This document shows positions 37,638-50,200 of a DNA stretch of 64,000 nucleotides, in pieces. Position 1 is the first letter of the stretch, and the number at the start of each line of letters is the position of its first letter. The notes under the pieces were generated by a model. The model searched no databases. It had not been told where the DNA came from and worked only from the letters and a program-made list of their open reading frames with translations. Source of the DNA: Pratylenchus scribneri (Eukaryota; Nematoda; Chromadorea; Rhabditida; Pratylenchidae); the NCBI GenBank assembly GCA_030063045.1, contig JAQSEB010000010.1, positions 4,085,501 through 4,149,500 of the forward strand, written 5' to 3'. The translations under genes were made by a program, and so were the position numbers.

Positions 37638-38173
37638 ACCAAAATGAGGTGAATAACCCATTAATGATTTATTTTAATTTCGGGAATGAAGACAAATTAA
37701 AAATAGATTGAGGGATCTGTCTATTTCTTTATCCATTAATTTATTATTTTATAATTCCTTGTCTTTCTCTTTATTATAAATAAAAATGAACTTGCTTCTT
37801 ATAGTTGAACAAATGTAATTTAGCACTGAAAAGTCGCGGTAACAATTCAATCATCATCGTTATCGTTTATTAATTTCTGAATTGACGATTATTTTGTCTG
37901 TCTAAAGCAATATTTTTAAAAAATTAATTAATAAATTGTTATTGTTAAGATAATTTAATATGATTAATTATTTACAAATTTTTAAATATTAAATAAAAAA
38001 AATTGAGCATATTTATTATAAATCATAACCATAAAAATGTATGTGAGGAGGAGGAACGAAAAAGTCAAAAATTGATTAATAAAGCATAATAAAAATTCTA
38101 ACAATTTGATATTATGAAGGCAAATGAAAAGTACTGTTAAAAATGATCTTCTCATCATCATCATATTTCAGCA
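37638..38173. other. Spacer, no gene seen
   Basis: A 536-nt very AT-rich gap between the BRPF-like stop and the TFAM-like start. It has no supported gene and is likely 3' UTR plus 5' regulatory sequence for the downstream gene. Confidence 0.4.
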
Positions 38174-41100
38174 TTAATGAAGAAGATCCATATTTTTGCT
38201 GCAATAAATAAAATATTAAATATTCCTTTATGAATTAATTACCAAAATTGTTTAGCTTTGTTTAATGCTTCGACGAAATTCGCTGATTGATTTGAATGCG
38301 AGTTCATTTTTGCAATTGACAAATGCTCCAATTTGTGATTCGGAATCCACATTCTGAAAACAAATTAATGCGATATTTATAATACTACAATTCAACAAAC
38401 GCTGTATTATGACTGTCGAAGAGGATGACCAAAGTATTTTGACCATTATCAGGCTTTTCGGCCAATGAACTATTCAAAAATTTTGCTCCAAATTCATCAA
38501 TTGCGAAACGCATTCTCAAATCAATGACGCGGGCTGGCATTTGAATATTATTGAAATGTGACAAAACAATATCGTTATGATCTAATAAATATTAATTTTA
38601 TATATTTCTTTTAAAATTATACCAAATTGATTAATTGCTTCCATAACTGATTCATTATTAAATTTTCTTATGACTTTTTGTGATTTCTTTTCATTTGAGC
38701 GAGTGAGTTCCTCTTCAATCGTTGGAAGTTCATCATCCGCTGCCTCTTCTTCCATTGATGGAGAAAATGTTTCAGTATTCAAAAGTGCAGAATCGGATTC
38801 ATCGGCTGTAGATGAAGCTTCGGTCAAATATGCATTTGCGTAACTCATTTTTTCCACACCACGACAAAATGATCTTCGTTCCCGTTGATTCACCTTGGAA
38901 TAAAATTATTTTATTGAAAAATTTCAAAATAAATTACATATTTATTTTTAGCTCTTTTAGAGTCAGGCGTACACATTTCATCAGATTGCTGAAGTTGAAG
39001 CGAACATTGAGGATAATTGAATGAATTTATTGGAAATAATGAATTTCTTTTTGGTGGTGATTTGAATTTGGTGACTTCTTCTTTAAATATTTTTGATTTG
39101 TTCGACGACGATTCTATAATTGGAATAAAATTAAATGGTGCTTTTTTTTTAAAAAAAAATTGTTGCTACCTTTTCGATTAGTAGATGCTGAATTGGATAA
39201 TTGTTTATTCATTGTTCCAAGTTCAATGGTGTTCGAGTGCTTCAATTCTTCTTTTTGTTTTTCCTCAACTTTCTTTCTACTATTTGAATTTGACAATGTT
39301 CGCTCCCGTTTGACCGATGTATTGGCAATTTTCATTGATCCTTTTCTTTTGCGTGGTTGCTTTGATTTTTCCTCACGAACTTAAATTAAAAAGTCAATTG
39401 ATTTATTTATTTTAACAAAATTTCACAAAACCGTCTTTTGATGATGGTGCATCATTCACTTTTGAGCCAATTGAATTTATTACAGCAGTAGACGTATCAG
39501 CCGACAAATTTAATTGGCCAATAAATTGTTTGAGTATTGGAAGATTCTGAAAATTATATATTTTATGATTTATATTCTATTGTTGAAATTAAAATATTAA
39601 TTGAGTAAATTTAATGGATAATAATTTAAAAAAACCTGTGCTAATTTCACTTCTTCATCTTCCGCTTTCTTTATTACTCCAAGGCCAATGCTTTTTATTT
39701 TTTGACCATAATCGTAATAAAATTTATTCTTCCGGTTGAATTGAATGCAATTTCGCATCATCAAATCAAAATCAGAGCGAATGTCGGCGATTCGTTTGTA
39801 TTTTCCATTCTCAAAATTGGTGAACATTTTTTCCAAGTCCATTGGCTTTTTGATTATTTCATAATAGCCAGGAACTTCAATTTCGTCAACCGGTTTTGTG
39901 AAAACCTAAATTAGATTTAATTTAATATTTTTGTCAATTTTAAACGTACATTTCGGAAATCCTTTTGAATCAATTTTTCCAATGTTTCTTTCATCAACAG
40001 AGAAACCGGTTTAATTTTGTCCAAAATTACTTCATTAGATTCAAGTTCTTCAAGTTTCATTTTCTCCCTTTTCTTGACCATCTCGGAAATTAGTCTTGCT
40101 CGTTCGAATGTTTGGCGTAAGTTAATAAGTTTTTGTGAAGGATCCGTGTTGGATTGATCTGCTGGAATTTGCCAGGATGTGCTGGTCGATGAGCCTGGCC
40201 GACATGGGCCAATGGCACCGCCGCCCATTGAATGGCGACTGACCATTGGTTTTTGTTGGCCAAAATAAACCTAAAATTAAAAATCAAAAATTATTTCAAA
40301 AATATTTGTTGCCTGAAGTCGTCTAATGAGTGGAACTCCGCAGCGTGATTCTCTCTTCATTGACCAATAGGAAATAATGTCGGCAAAATTATCAATTTGG
40401 AGTTGATTGGAAATTTCTTCAATCCTAAAATAATGAACAAAAATTAATATTGGTAATTTCATTTTAGTATTTGATTTATAATTTGTAAATAAAGGGATAA
40501 AGATGGAAATACTTAACTTCCAATTATTTAATCTAATAACTGACAATCCATCATAAATATTAAACCTACTTTTTGCCAGGGATGACTGGAACCGGAACAG
40601 AACTTTTGATTTCTTTCTTCTCATTTGCCAATTTCTTCCGGGCATCGGACATTTTGCGTTTCATTTCACGGTTTTTGGCTGCCGCACTTTCTTCATTTTT
40701 TGCTTCTGCTTGAGAATGTTGAAGACAATAGGCGAATCGATCGATCGTAACCGCATCCGGATCCTTTTTAGATTTGGTCTCTTTCACTTCCATTTTGATT
40801 CCGGCATAAAAACCGCATGTGACATGAAATGGGCGAGAACAGCATCGATTGCTACATTGAAGGCATGCACCGGTTTTGCGGTTGCATATTTTGCAAGTAA
40901 GTTTGTGGCGTCTTTTTATTGAATTATTGACACCTTCAACGGGCTCCAGGAAAATTTGATTTGCAAAATATACCTTTGTTCAAATGATAATTATTTAAAT
41001 TTTTATTTATTTTATGGTGGTAATACCTCATTCAACCAAATTGCACAGAGCACATGAGCCCATCTTCCATCCGATGTTTGTTTGAATGCCCCGGTTGTGA

Positions 41101-42090
41101 ATGGACAAAGTTCACATTTGACGGTAACAGAAGGAGACAATTGACAGCGTCGACAAAGCCATTGACCCTCGGGAATATACGGGACTTAAAATGTGGGATA
41201 TCATAATTTATTCATTTCTAGAGCATCTTTCAAAAATTTCCTACAATATTTAAGTCTGTTTCAATAAAATTACTATTAATCTATTTTTATATTTTACCCA
41301 TTAAATTGTTACGATTGTTAAAACAATGATTTATACCTCCGTAGCATTCCTGTAATATAAAAATCAATAAATAATCAATAAACATTTACGAATACCTGAT
41401 GGACTGCAATATTGCACATGTCACAGAAAATAATTTGATTAGCATTGCTATCTTCCATGTCTAAAGTAAAATTATATTTTTTATTTCACATCTGTTATAA
41501 ACCATTGCAAACACAGCAAGGTGCATCATTGTCAATCATGGGAAGAACATTATTTGGTTGACTGGTTATTGAGTACTAAATTTAAATAATTAGTAATATT
41601 TTAAATCTAAAGAAAACCTGAAAATGTGACTCCTTTTCTAGAAAATCTATGGCCTTTTCCAAATCATTTTCCTTTATAAAAGAAAAACCCCGCTTCATCC
41701 TTTTAGCATTGATGAGTCGGAGCCATTCAATATCTTCTTTATCCAAATCATATTCTAAATCATGATTTGATGTTTCCTCAATGCCCGTATAATTGATATA
41801 TGGTTGCGCCAATTTTGGTGCTATTCCTTCATTTTTGCATTCATTGTTTACTATTTTGAACTGTGGTTCAGGAAGATTGACCAGATTTTGTTTCGCCTAA
41901 ATATACAATTATTAATGAATGTCTTTGGAATATCAATTACCTTGTTTTTACCGAATTTCAATCCATTTTTCATGCCAATATTCAGCCACTTCAAATTTAA
42001 ATTATTGTTAGGATTCAAATTCACAATCTGATCATTATATTGTATGGGTATTTGTCCATGGTTGACGTTTGCAGCAGCATTAATTTGCAT
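38174..42090 (-). CDS. lin-49: BRPF/LIN-49-type PHD-bromodomain-PWWP chromatin protein
   Basis: A multi-exon gene from [20 protein letters not shown] (ATG 42090) to CKNMDLLH-stop (38174). In order, it has an EPL1-like region ([16 protein letters not shown], about 41.7 kb) and PHD1 ([31 protein letters not shown]). A zinc knuckle follows ([33 protein letters not shown]), then PHD2 ([32 protein letters not shown]). The bromodomain has [17 protein letters not shown] and the acetyl-lysine Asn in [19 protein letters not shown] (about 39.7 kb). A Ser/Lys-rich linker leads to a C-terminal PWWP-like segment ([37 protein letters not shown]). BRPF proteins scaffold MOZ/MORF acetyltransferase complexes, and LIN-49 works with LIN-59 in C. 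elegans. The architecture is complete. Confidence 0.93.
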
Positions 42091-43077
42091 AGCAATTTCA
42101 AAATGTAATTTGATAAATTAATGAATAATTAATAATATGTTTGTATGTACTTTAGTAAGAATACTCTGAAGATGAAAAATAAAAAGTTGTTTATCCCGAT
42201 AACAAATTATTTTTAAAATATCATTTCATCATTCCCATATCCCATGTTCCCATGTAATATTGAATTTTGAAAAAATACTAACCGAAAATCTTAATTGAAA
42301 ATCGAAAAAAATTACACGCAACAATCGAAAATTCCTTTTTTGAAAAGCAGTCAGTGTTTAATAAAGAAAAATCGGAAATGAAAAGAAATAAGAAACCAAA
42401 AATGTAGCAAAAAAAAAGAAAACGTTTTGGATAAAATGTCTTGGTAAAAAATCTGTCAACAAAAACAAAAACAAAAGCGATCATTTTAAATTTGTAAATC
42501 GATAAGGTGCTAGCGCGTCGAAAAAGGTCGGAAATGTTTATATTTCAATTTAGAGGGGTTAAACCAAAAAACCAATGATATTTTCGAATTCAGCATGTTG
42601 GAAAACCCATCCAATTTAAAAACATACATTTTTTGCGCAAAAACTTTTAAAAAAACAATGTTTTTGATATTTTACATGTTTTCAAATAAACAATGTTTTT
42701 GCTAGTTTATCATCCATAAAAATATGTTTTTAAACTAATTTTAGGGGTTTTCAAACATGCTGAATCCGAAAACGTCATTGGTTTTTTAGTTTAATCCCTC
42801 TAAATTGAAATATGACATTTCCGACCTTTTTCGGTGAAACGCGCAAACACGACATCGACAGATAACAGAGTACATAGCACAATATACAGAGAATTTTTCA
42901 GAATTCAGAGGGCTAGGACAGAGGTTCGGTCGGGCTAGGCCCTGGGCGTCGGGGTCAAAATTAGTTCATCGTTTTTCATAAATTTTATCGAGAGATTTTT
43001 GGAAAACTAAAAAATATTTTCTTTTAAATTTTTTTCTTTTTCTTTTAGCATTAGCAATTAAAATTCAGTGCTATTAA
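42091..43077. promoter_or_regulatory. Divergent spacer between BRPF-like and coiled-coil genes
   Basis: This 987-nt region between divergent start codons should contain both promoters. It hosts a ~315-bp fold-back element (42519-42833). A pyrimidine-rich tract ending TTTTAG at 43043-43048 is a likely trans-splice acceptor for the plus-strand gene. Confidence 0.5.
42519..42833. mobile_element. Fold-back / MITE-like inverted repeat
   Basis: Left arm 42519-42608 starts CGAAAAAGGTCGGAAATGT; right arm 42743-42833 is its near-perfect reverse complement. The arms share GGTCGGAAATGT, ATTTCAATTTAGAGGG, CCAATGA, ATTCAGCATGTT and GAAAACCC blocks. A 134-nt AT-rich loop, itself with repeated AACAATGTTTTTG motifs, separates them. 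No coding sequence is seen. It lies in the shared promoter region of two divergent genes. Confidence 0.85.
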
Positions 43078-43336
43078 ATGGATATGAACATGGATTCAAA
43101 CATTAGCAGTACAACCAATTTGAATGAAGATGCCGAAGCCATCCCATCATCCAAAATGAAGATTCAGGTTTTTCTCTTTAAATATAAATTTAATAAATGT
43201 TTTTTAGTTATTGACGGCAGATGATTTCGAAAAAAAATGCGAAAGTCTCGATAAGAAGTGGGAAGGAATTCAAACGAAACAAAACGAACTTATACAAAGA
43301 ATGGAAGCATTAGAAGGCAATATGGAAATGCTCTAA
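43078..43336 (+). CDS. Small coiled-coil protein
   Basis: Two exons (43078-43167, 43208-43336) give 72 aa. The start MDMNMDSNISSTTNLNED is followed by an acidic/Ser-rich lead and then a heptad-like helix (DDFEKKCESLDKKWEGIQ, KQNELIQRMEALEGNME) that ends the protein. It resembles short coiled-coil subunits of trafficking or kinetochore complexes, but I cannot assign one. The next gene starts 174 nt downstream on the same strand, so the two may be an operon. Confidence 0.6.
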
Positions 43337-43509
43337 ATGATGGCCATTAAAGTTGCTTATGTTTGGCATTAATATGTTGCTTTTTTTTTTATAAATATTC
43401 ATTTTATAAAACATGATAAAAACAATTTGATATTTGATTGTTACTGGTTTTATAACCAATTATTTATATAATTCCATATTGTTCATTAAAATTTCAACAT
43501 TCTATCCAT

Positions 43510-45015
43510 ATGATCCGAAACAAATTCCGAACAATTTGGCAGAGACGTCGACTAATTTACACACTTTGCCTGCTTGCTCCCTGTATCGGAGTAGAATTGT
43601 TTTCCTTTTGGTTCGCCACACTCTTTTGGCAAATTCCAAATAAATTAAACCAAAATTCAACAACAATTTTGCTTATATCCGATCCACAATTAATTGGAAG
43701 ACTACATGAACCAAAATGGATAGGATGGTTGAGCAGATTTGATTCGGACCGGTTTGTTCAAAATTAATTATATTTTTAATAAGCTAACATTTTAAGTTAT
43801 CTTTACCGTGGTTATTCTTATGCATTTGCTACCACTAAACCAGATTTGGAAATCTTTCTTGGCGATCTCTTTGATGAAGGTGTTTTCTTGGACAACGTTG
43901 CTTTTGCCGAGGAAAAGCAACGTTTTCATGGGATATTTTTCTTTTCAAATTCTAAAAATGTAAGTTAATTCCATTATCAACTGATAATAATTAAATTAAT
44001 TAGCGAATCTATTTACCCGGTGATAATGATATTGGCGGCGAGATGGAACCAGTTTATGGCAATTTATTCGACCGATTTGAGCAACAATTCCCAGCACATT
44101 TCAATACAATGAATGAACTTGAATTATTAAAAATTTTTAAGGTTTTAATCAATGAAAATTATTAATCAATAAAAATTTCATCAGGTAAATCCAATCAAAA
44201 ATGAAATTTTCGATGGTGTTTATGGAAAAATTGGAACCGGTCAAGGAATGGATTCGAGGGAAAAGGAATTATCTGTCCAAATATTGCTAAGCCATACTCC
44301 AATTCTGAAACAAATATCGTCACGTATTGAACAAGAATTACAAAGAATTAGCATTGTTTTAAGTGGACATGATCACACGGTAAAAATTCACATCAAATTA
44401 GGATAAAAAATAATATGAATAAGTCCACCATTTTCCCAATTTTTTTTTAAAAATTAAAACATAAATTTAAGACTGCTGTTTATATACAATGGAGACTGCC
44501 AACATTTCGAAAGACAATTTCCACATATTCGGACAATATTCGATGGACAATTTCATTAGACAATCCGGCGATGTTACCATTGATTGAATTCAAAGTGCCA
44601 ACATGCAGCTATCGAATGGGAGTTCCGGCAATGGGTATTTATAATTTTTATATAATTAATGTAAATGATTAAACCGTTTAAATTTATTCAATTTTACTAA
44701 TTTCCGTCAAATTCAGGCTATGGCCTTCTGACATTGACTCCATTCATTGGGAATCGGACAGCGTTGGCCCAATTTACAATCCTCTGGCTCCCATCTCGCT
44801 ATACCCAATTAATATTCTATGCCATTTTCCTGATTATTGTACCAATTGTTTGGAAAATATTTTTAATTGGATTAACAAAATGGCGACGAAGAGGAATTAT
44901 TGGAAAAAGAAAAGTATTGAAATCGAGAAAAAAGAGGGATGAAAACACAAAATTGAATTGGACAGCCGGAACAATCAGCGCCGGAAAACATCCAAATATT
45001 GGTTTTGATGTTTAA
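43510..45015 (+). CDS. MPPE1: Cdc1/PGAP5 (MPPE1)-like membrane metallophosphoesterase
   Basis: Six exons (43510-43751, 43797-43959, 44004-44141, 44185-44379, 44472-44634, 44717-45015) give 399 aa. An N-terminal transmembrane helix (LAPCIGVELFSFWFATLFW) leads into the phosphoesterase fold: LLISDPQLIGR, LEIFLGDLFDEG, YLPGDNDIGGE, LLSHTP and VLSGHDHT. A C-terminal transmembrane helix (LIFYAIFLIIVPIVWKIFLI) and basic tail follow. PGAP5/MPPE1 removes an ethanolamine-phosphate side branch from GPI anchors so that GPI proteins leave the ER; Cdc1/Ted1 are the yeast relatives. The metal-binding DxH and GNH(D/E) motifs read D-P-Q and G-D-N-D here, which may be a subfamily trait or reduced activity. Confidence 0.82.
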
Positions 45016-45458
45016 ATTAATTTTATTTACTTTTCCATTAATCTCAATTTTTATCTACTTTTATGGAGAGGAAAATGATATATTTCAGTTTAATAATTAA
45101 AAATAGATAACAAAAAAGATGATTTACCGAAATCAGAACATTCCTCTCCTATTCCTATTTACTTGAAACCTCTTTTTTTGTTGTGTGATACTCATTCATT
45201 TCTAATAAAGCTCATATTCAATTTTATTTCCTCAATTTTTGCACAAAATCTTTCATTCAATTGAACTCCTCCTATATAAATTTAAATTTTTTTTCATTAT
45301 TTTTATCTAGTCATTTAAATATTATGATAAATTGCTTATAAATCGGTTTTATTGTTCATTAAATTAAATTAATTGATTATTATTTTTTATTTATCCATAG
45401 AAAATGATTGATATTATTTTCAAGAAAAGATCAAATTAATGTACAAATAACATCGAAA
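45016..45458. other. Spacer, no gene seen
   Basis: A 443-nt AT-rich gap between tandem plus-strand genes, with no supported feature. Confidence 0.4.
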
Positions 45459-46973
45459 ATGTCATCCGACGGAGAAAAACAAAATAAACAAATTGATGAA
45501 TCTGCACACGATAGGATGAAGCAACAATTCGGTGAGAAATGTTTGGATTTGTTGACCGGAGCCGGCCTTCCATTGCAATTTATTTGCCATGCTTTTGCAT
45601 ATGGTTCGGGGGCAATCCCACAGCAAAACGAAGATCCAACCCAAAAAATGGTAAGTATAAATGAAAGGTTCAAAAAAATATTGGAATAGATCAGCAGATG
45701 TTGACTTTTTTTCAATTTATTTCCCAAAAATTTAATGGAAAAATATAAAGGATCCAGCTCAAAATAAAAAAAATATAGGTAATTCATATCTTGAATCCGA
45801 GAATAATTTTCATAATTTTTAAGGTTGATTTCATTTTGGTGTCCAATGATTCGAGGGAATTTCACAAATCCAATTTAGAAATGTAATTTTCAGTTTTTAT
45901 CATAAAATTATTAATTTATTTTTTTTGGCAGTAATCCTGGCCATTATTCCTGTTTTGTTCATTCTATTCCCAAATCTGTTCGACTGGAAAAAGTTTATTC
46001 ATTCCAACGTGATGGATTTTTCTTCCCAAAAGGAGCTCGTGTTTTTTATAATACAATGGTCCAAACTCAAGGTGATTTACTTATTTATTTATATCATTTT
46101 AACTATATTTTTTCAGGTCGCCTGATTAAATACGGTATAATTGAGACGGAAGATTTGGAAACAGATTTATTGAATTGGCGATGGCTTTATGTGGCCGGTC
46201 GTTTGCATAAACCAGTTTTGGACATTCCACAAAATCATTTGAACCAAAAACCGAATCGGCCAATTTCGGATGCTATTGCCAAAAACCGATGGATGGCTAT
46301 GTTGGCTGCCTTAATAATGATTCCATCATCCGAATTTACAATGAATGTAAATCTTTTTTTTTATTCCATTTTAAATCTATTTTTGCCTCTCAGGAATTCC
46401 TCAAACGGATTGTTGCTCATTCATATAAAGGAGATATACGGATGGGTTGGGCCGAGGACAGTCAAAAAATTGATAAATTGGTTATTGGAGCCGGCGATGC
46501 ACTCAGACAAATTTACATTCCAATATTGAAAAAGTTGGTCAATAAAAATATATTTTTTATTATTAATTTTAAAATTTCAGGGATAAAAATGTCCATTTAA
46601 TATCGGATAGCAAAATTCAGCAAGATTGGTGAATTCATTTTAAATTCATTTATTCTTAACAATGCAATTTTATTTATTTAGTTCCACATCTGTTCTTTAC
46701 TCTCGACTCAAAATGTTGCCCAATTTTGTGCAAAATGAGCTGTTCAATTCATATTATCCCCATCGGCACCATCAACCCAACAACAATAATAATAAAGAGG
46801 AATTCATCATCATTTCCCATCAAAAAGATATGCCAAAAAGGCTGGAGGCAATCCTCAAAGGAATTGTCCGTCGATCGAGTTGGCAACAAACATTGAAGAA
46901 TGGATTCACTGCTGGATTCAGTTCTTTAGCCTATATTTGGCCAAAGCTACGGAAAGGAATATTGAGGAGATGA
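45459..46973 (+). CDS. TAMM41: Mitochondrial phosphatidate cytidylyltransferase TAMM41
   Basis: Seven exons (45459-45650, 45824-45882, 45932-46071, 46117-46346, 46394-46533, 46581-46628, 46682-46973) give 366 aa, all in phase. Family landmarks are AFAYGSGAIPQ (nucleotidyltransferase GSG), VDFILVSNDSREFHKSNLE (DxxL...D metal-site region), GARVFYNTMV and RLIKYGIIETEDLETDLLNW. YVAGRLHKPV, the AHSYKGDIRMGWAEDSQKI segment and a C-terminal SSWQQTLKNGFTAGFSSL also match. TAMM41/Tam41 makes CDP-diacylglycerol from phosphatidic acid and CTP on the matrix face of the inner mitochondrial membrane, the first committed step of cardiolipin synthesis. A His/Asn-rich insert (HRHHQPNNNNNKEE) near the C-terminus is lineage-specific. 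Confidence 0.93.
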
Positions 46974-47245
46974 CCTAAAGATTTTACAATGAAATTTATG
47001 GGTGAATTTTTCAATCCATTTGTATTTTTTAAATTCTTGCTTCATTTGTTGTAAAATAATTTATTAAAAAAATAAAGGACATCATTTTTATATTTCAATC
47101 CACCCATTGCTATAATTCACATTCCCTTTTCCAAATTTATACAATTTTCCCAGCTGGAAGTCTTCCCCCATTTTTTACTTTTATGTAACTTTTTCGTTGT
47201 TCCTCTTTCGGGTTGTAAATACCTCTCGAAAAATTTCCTGACAAA

Positions 47246-50200
47246 ATGGGTTGCCAAATTTCTTCAATTCCAAAAACAATTGGAAACAAAGCAATTGTTG
47301 TGGACAAAAATAATACTCCAGAATCATCTCCTCCACCTCCTTCTATAGTCGAAAATGGCCATCCAAAATCTGAGTGGGATTTTCCAAGTGTTGTTCGCCA
47401 ACATATTTTCCCCTTAACCAATGCCCATTCGGCAAAATCCCTTCACCGTAATTCCTTCATCCATGACATGCTTCGCCCACAATTAGATCCATCAGTCCCA
47501 GCAATTGGTGTTGGAAAACGACGTCGAGACACGGATGAATTGGTGGAAACTGCATCCATTGAAATGTGTTTGGCCAGGGTTATTTCATTGAGAGATGGCA
47601 TTATCCAAGCCGGTCAACAATCACAGAATCCAAGGAATGAACAACAACAACAACCATCATCACAACCCTCAATTTCATCAGCAAATTCAGAGTGAATGGA
47701 AATTTATAAGGAAAAAAGCCATTATTCCATTTTTACAATAGTTTTACTCCATTTGGGGAACATGGAGAGAATCCAACTTGCCAATGGATTTGTGGCACTC
47801 AAGTAACATTTGAATGGTTATTCCAAAGGCTAGTGGAAAAATTCAAATGCCATAATGAACCGGAGCCTCAGTGGATTGTGGAAAAATTGAATGAAATTGG
47901 TGATAAGGGTACGGAAAACAATTTTAAGTAGTTAAAAATTGAGTGAGTTTTATTAGATTTGGACAGGACAATTGTGCTTCGAATCACATTTGGATGGGAA
48001 AATCCACGGCTACCAAAAAGCGTTGTGTTGAAAATTTCTGAAACAAATGAGGATGATCCTCCAGAGGTGAGTTTAATTATTTCAAAGAATATATAAGAAA
48101 TTGATAAAGGTAACAAATCTTGGCACAGCTTTGTTCAAAAGGTTTTCTGCACATTTAAATATAGAATTCAATATTTTATCAAGAGAATGTCAATGTTATG
48201 AATGGTTATCCAAACAACATCATCGAAGGATTGCAATTCCACGAATTTTTGTGATTAAGGTTGATGAGAGAATTTTGTAAAAACAAGATATTGTTTTCAT
48301 TTTGAAGAAGCAATGGTCAAAATTGTGCAATGCACTTTTGGTAATGGAGGTAACTTAATAAATTGAGCTTTACTAAAATTTTGAATGACTCCAGGATCTT
48401 AGTGATCGAGCACAAACAGGCGAATTTCATGAAGGAATGACGGCAATAATGCAGGAAGGTTGTCGATGTCAGCCTAAGGGCTTTTCTTATTCGTCCTACT
48501 GTACCCACATTTTGTGTGTAATCGCCCTGTCATTCTATCAATCAAATATTGCCCCAATCTCTGTTTTTTAAAGAAACTCACCCTTTTTCCTCTCCTTTAA
48601 GACCTTTACTTTTCACCATATTTCCCGCACAATTAATAAGTCCTTTTCTCTATCCCATTCATTGGGCCACTGGGTGGCTTAGGTTTGCGGCGAAAGCCCG
48701 AAGCGAGAGTTTAGGCTCACAGCTCAAGCCCCGAAAAACTTTAGCCCTAGATTAGGGCTAATAACAGGAAAATCAGAATAGGGCAAAATACAAAAAAAAA
48801 GTCAAAATAAGACAAAAACACAAAAAAAACTAGGCAAAAACATAATTACAAATCAGAATGGGGCAAAAACACAATTACAAATCAGAATGAGGCAAAAACA
48901 CAATTACAAATCAGAATGGGGCAAAAACACAATTACAAATCAGAATGAGGCAAAAACACAATTACAAATCAGAATGGGGCAAAAACACAATTACAAATCA
49001 GAATGGGGCAAAAACACAATTACAAATCAGAATGGGGCAAAAACACAATTACAAATCAGAATGGGGCAAAACACAATTACAAATCAGAATGGGGCAAAAC
49101 ACCTTTACAATTCAGAATGGGGCAAAACACAATTACAAATCAGAATGGGGCAAAAACACAATTACAAATCAGAATGGGGCAAAAACACAATTACAAATCA
49201 GAATGGGGCAAAACACAATTACAAATCAGAATGGGGCAAAAACACAATTACAAATCAGAATGGGGCAAAACACAATTACAAATCAGAATGAGGCAAAAAC
49301 ACAATTACAAATCAGAATGGGGCAAAAACACAATTACAAATCAGAATGGGGCAAAACACAATTACAAATCAGAATGGGGCAAAAACACCTTTACAATTCA
49401 GAATGGTGCAAAAACACAATTACAAATCAGAATGGGGCAAAAACACTACAAATCAGAATGGGGCAAAAACACAATTACAAATCAGAATGGGGCAAAAACA
49501 CCTTTACAATTCAACAAAAACACATTTACAATTACAATTCAACTTTCCGGAAAACTGCCTATAATGGCCTTTTCTATTCGCCCTACTGTACCCCACTTTT
49601 GCCTAATCACCCTATCAATCAAATATTGCCTCTAGCTGCATTTTAAACCTACCCTTTTCCTCTCCTAAATCCTTTTCCCTTTTATTCTCATATTGAATTA
49701 TTTAATGTCGATTTTATTTTATCCTCTACCCATTCATTGGGCCATTGAGGGCTTAGGCTTCCGGCGAAAACCCGGGGCGAGAATATCCCAGCTCTCGCTC
49801 AAACCACTTTAACCATAGATTAGGACTAATTAAAGTAAATTTATTTTCCTATTAGACTTTCTTCCTTCATTATATCCCATTTACAATATCTAATTCATTG
49901 TTGTTGAAAATGGATTGTGTCTATAATCGTCTCTATTATTATTTCCTAAAGGAATTTTAAATAATGACTGAAATGATTATCATCAGAAATTCGTGATCTT
50001 TTGCGCAACCTTGCCCAACTTCATGCTTATTCAATGATCGAAGAAGAAGGATGGCGTCAAGCATTAGGGAATGCCGAACAGCCTACATTCCTCTACAATC
50101 AAATTGAGAAATTTGCGCGGATGGTACTTAAAAATGGGAGTGGAAAATTGGATATTGAGAAACTCAAGGTAATGAAGAAAAATTGTGGGAGCTATTTTAC

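Noticed and set aside
47246..47695. Separate 149-aa MGCQISS protein gene
   Set aside because: A 50-nt GT-AG intron at 47692-47741 joins it in exact phase to the kinase-like exons, so I treat it as their first exon.
16131..49516. CRISPR-like arrays
   Set aside because: The regular repeats are strictly tandem without unique spacers and lie in a nuclear eukaryotic genome, so they are minisatellites.
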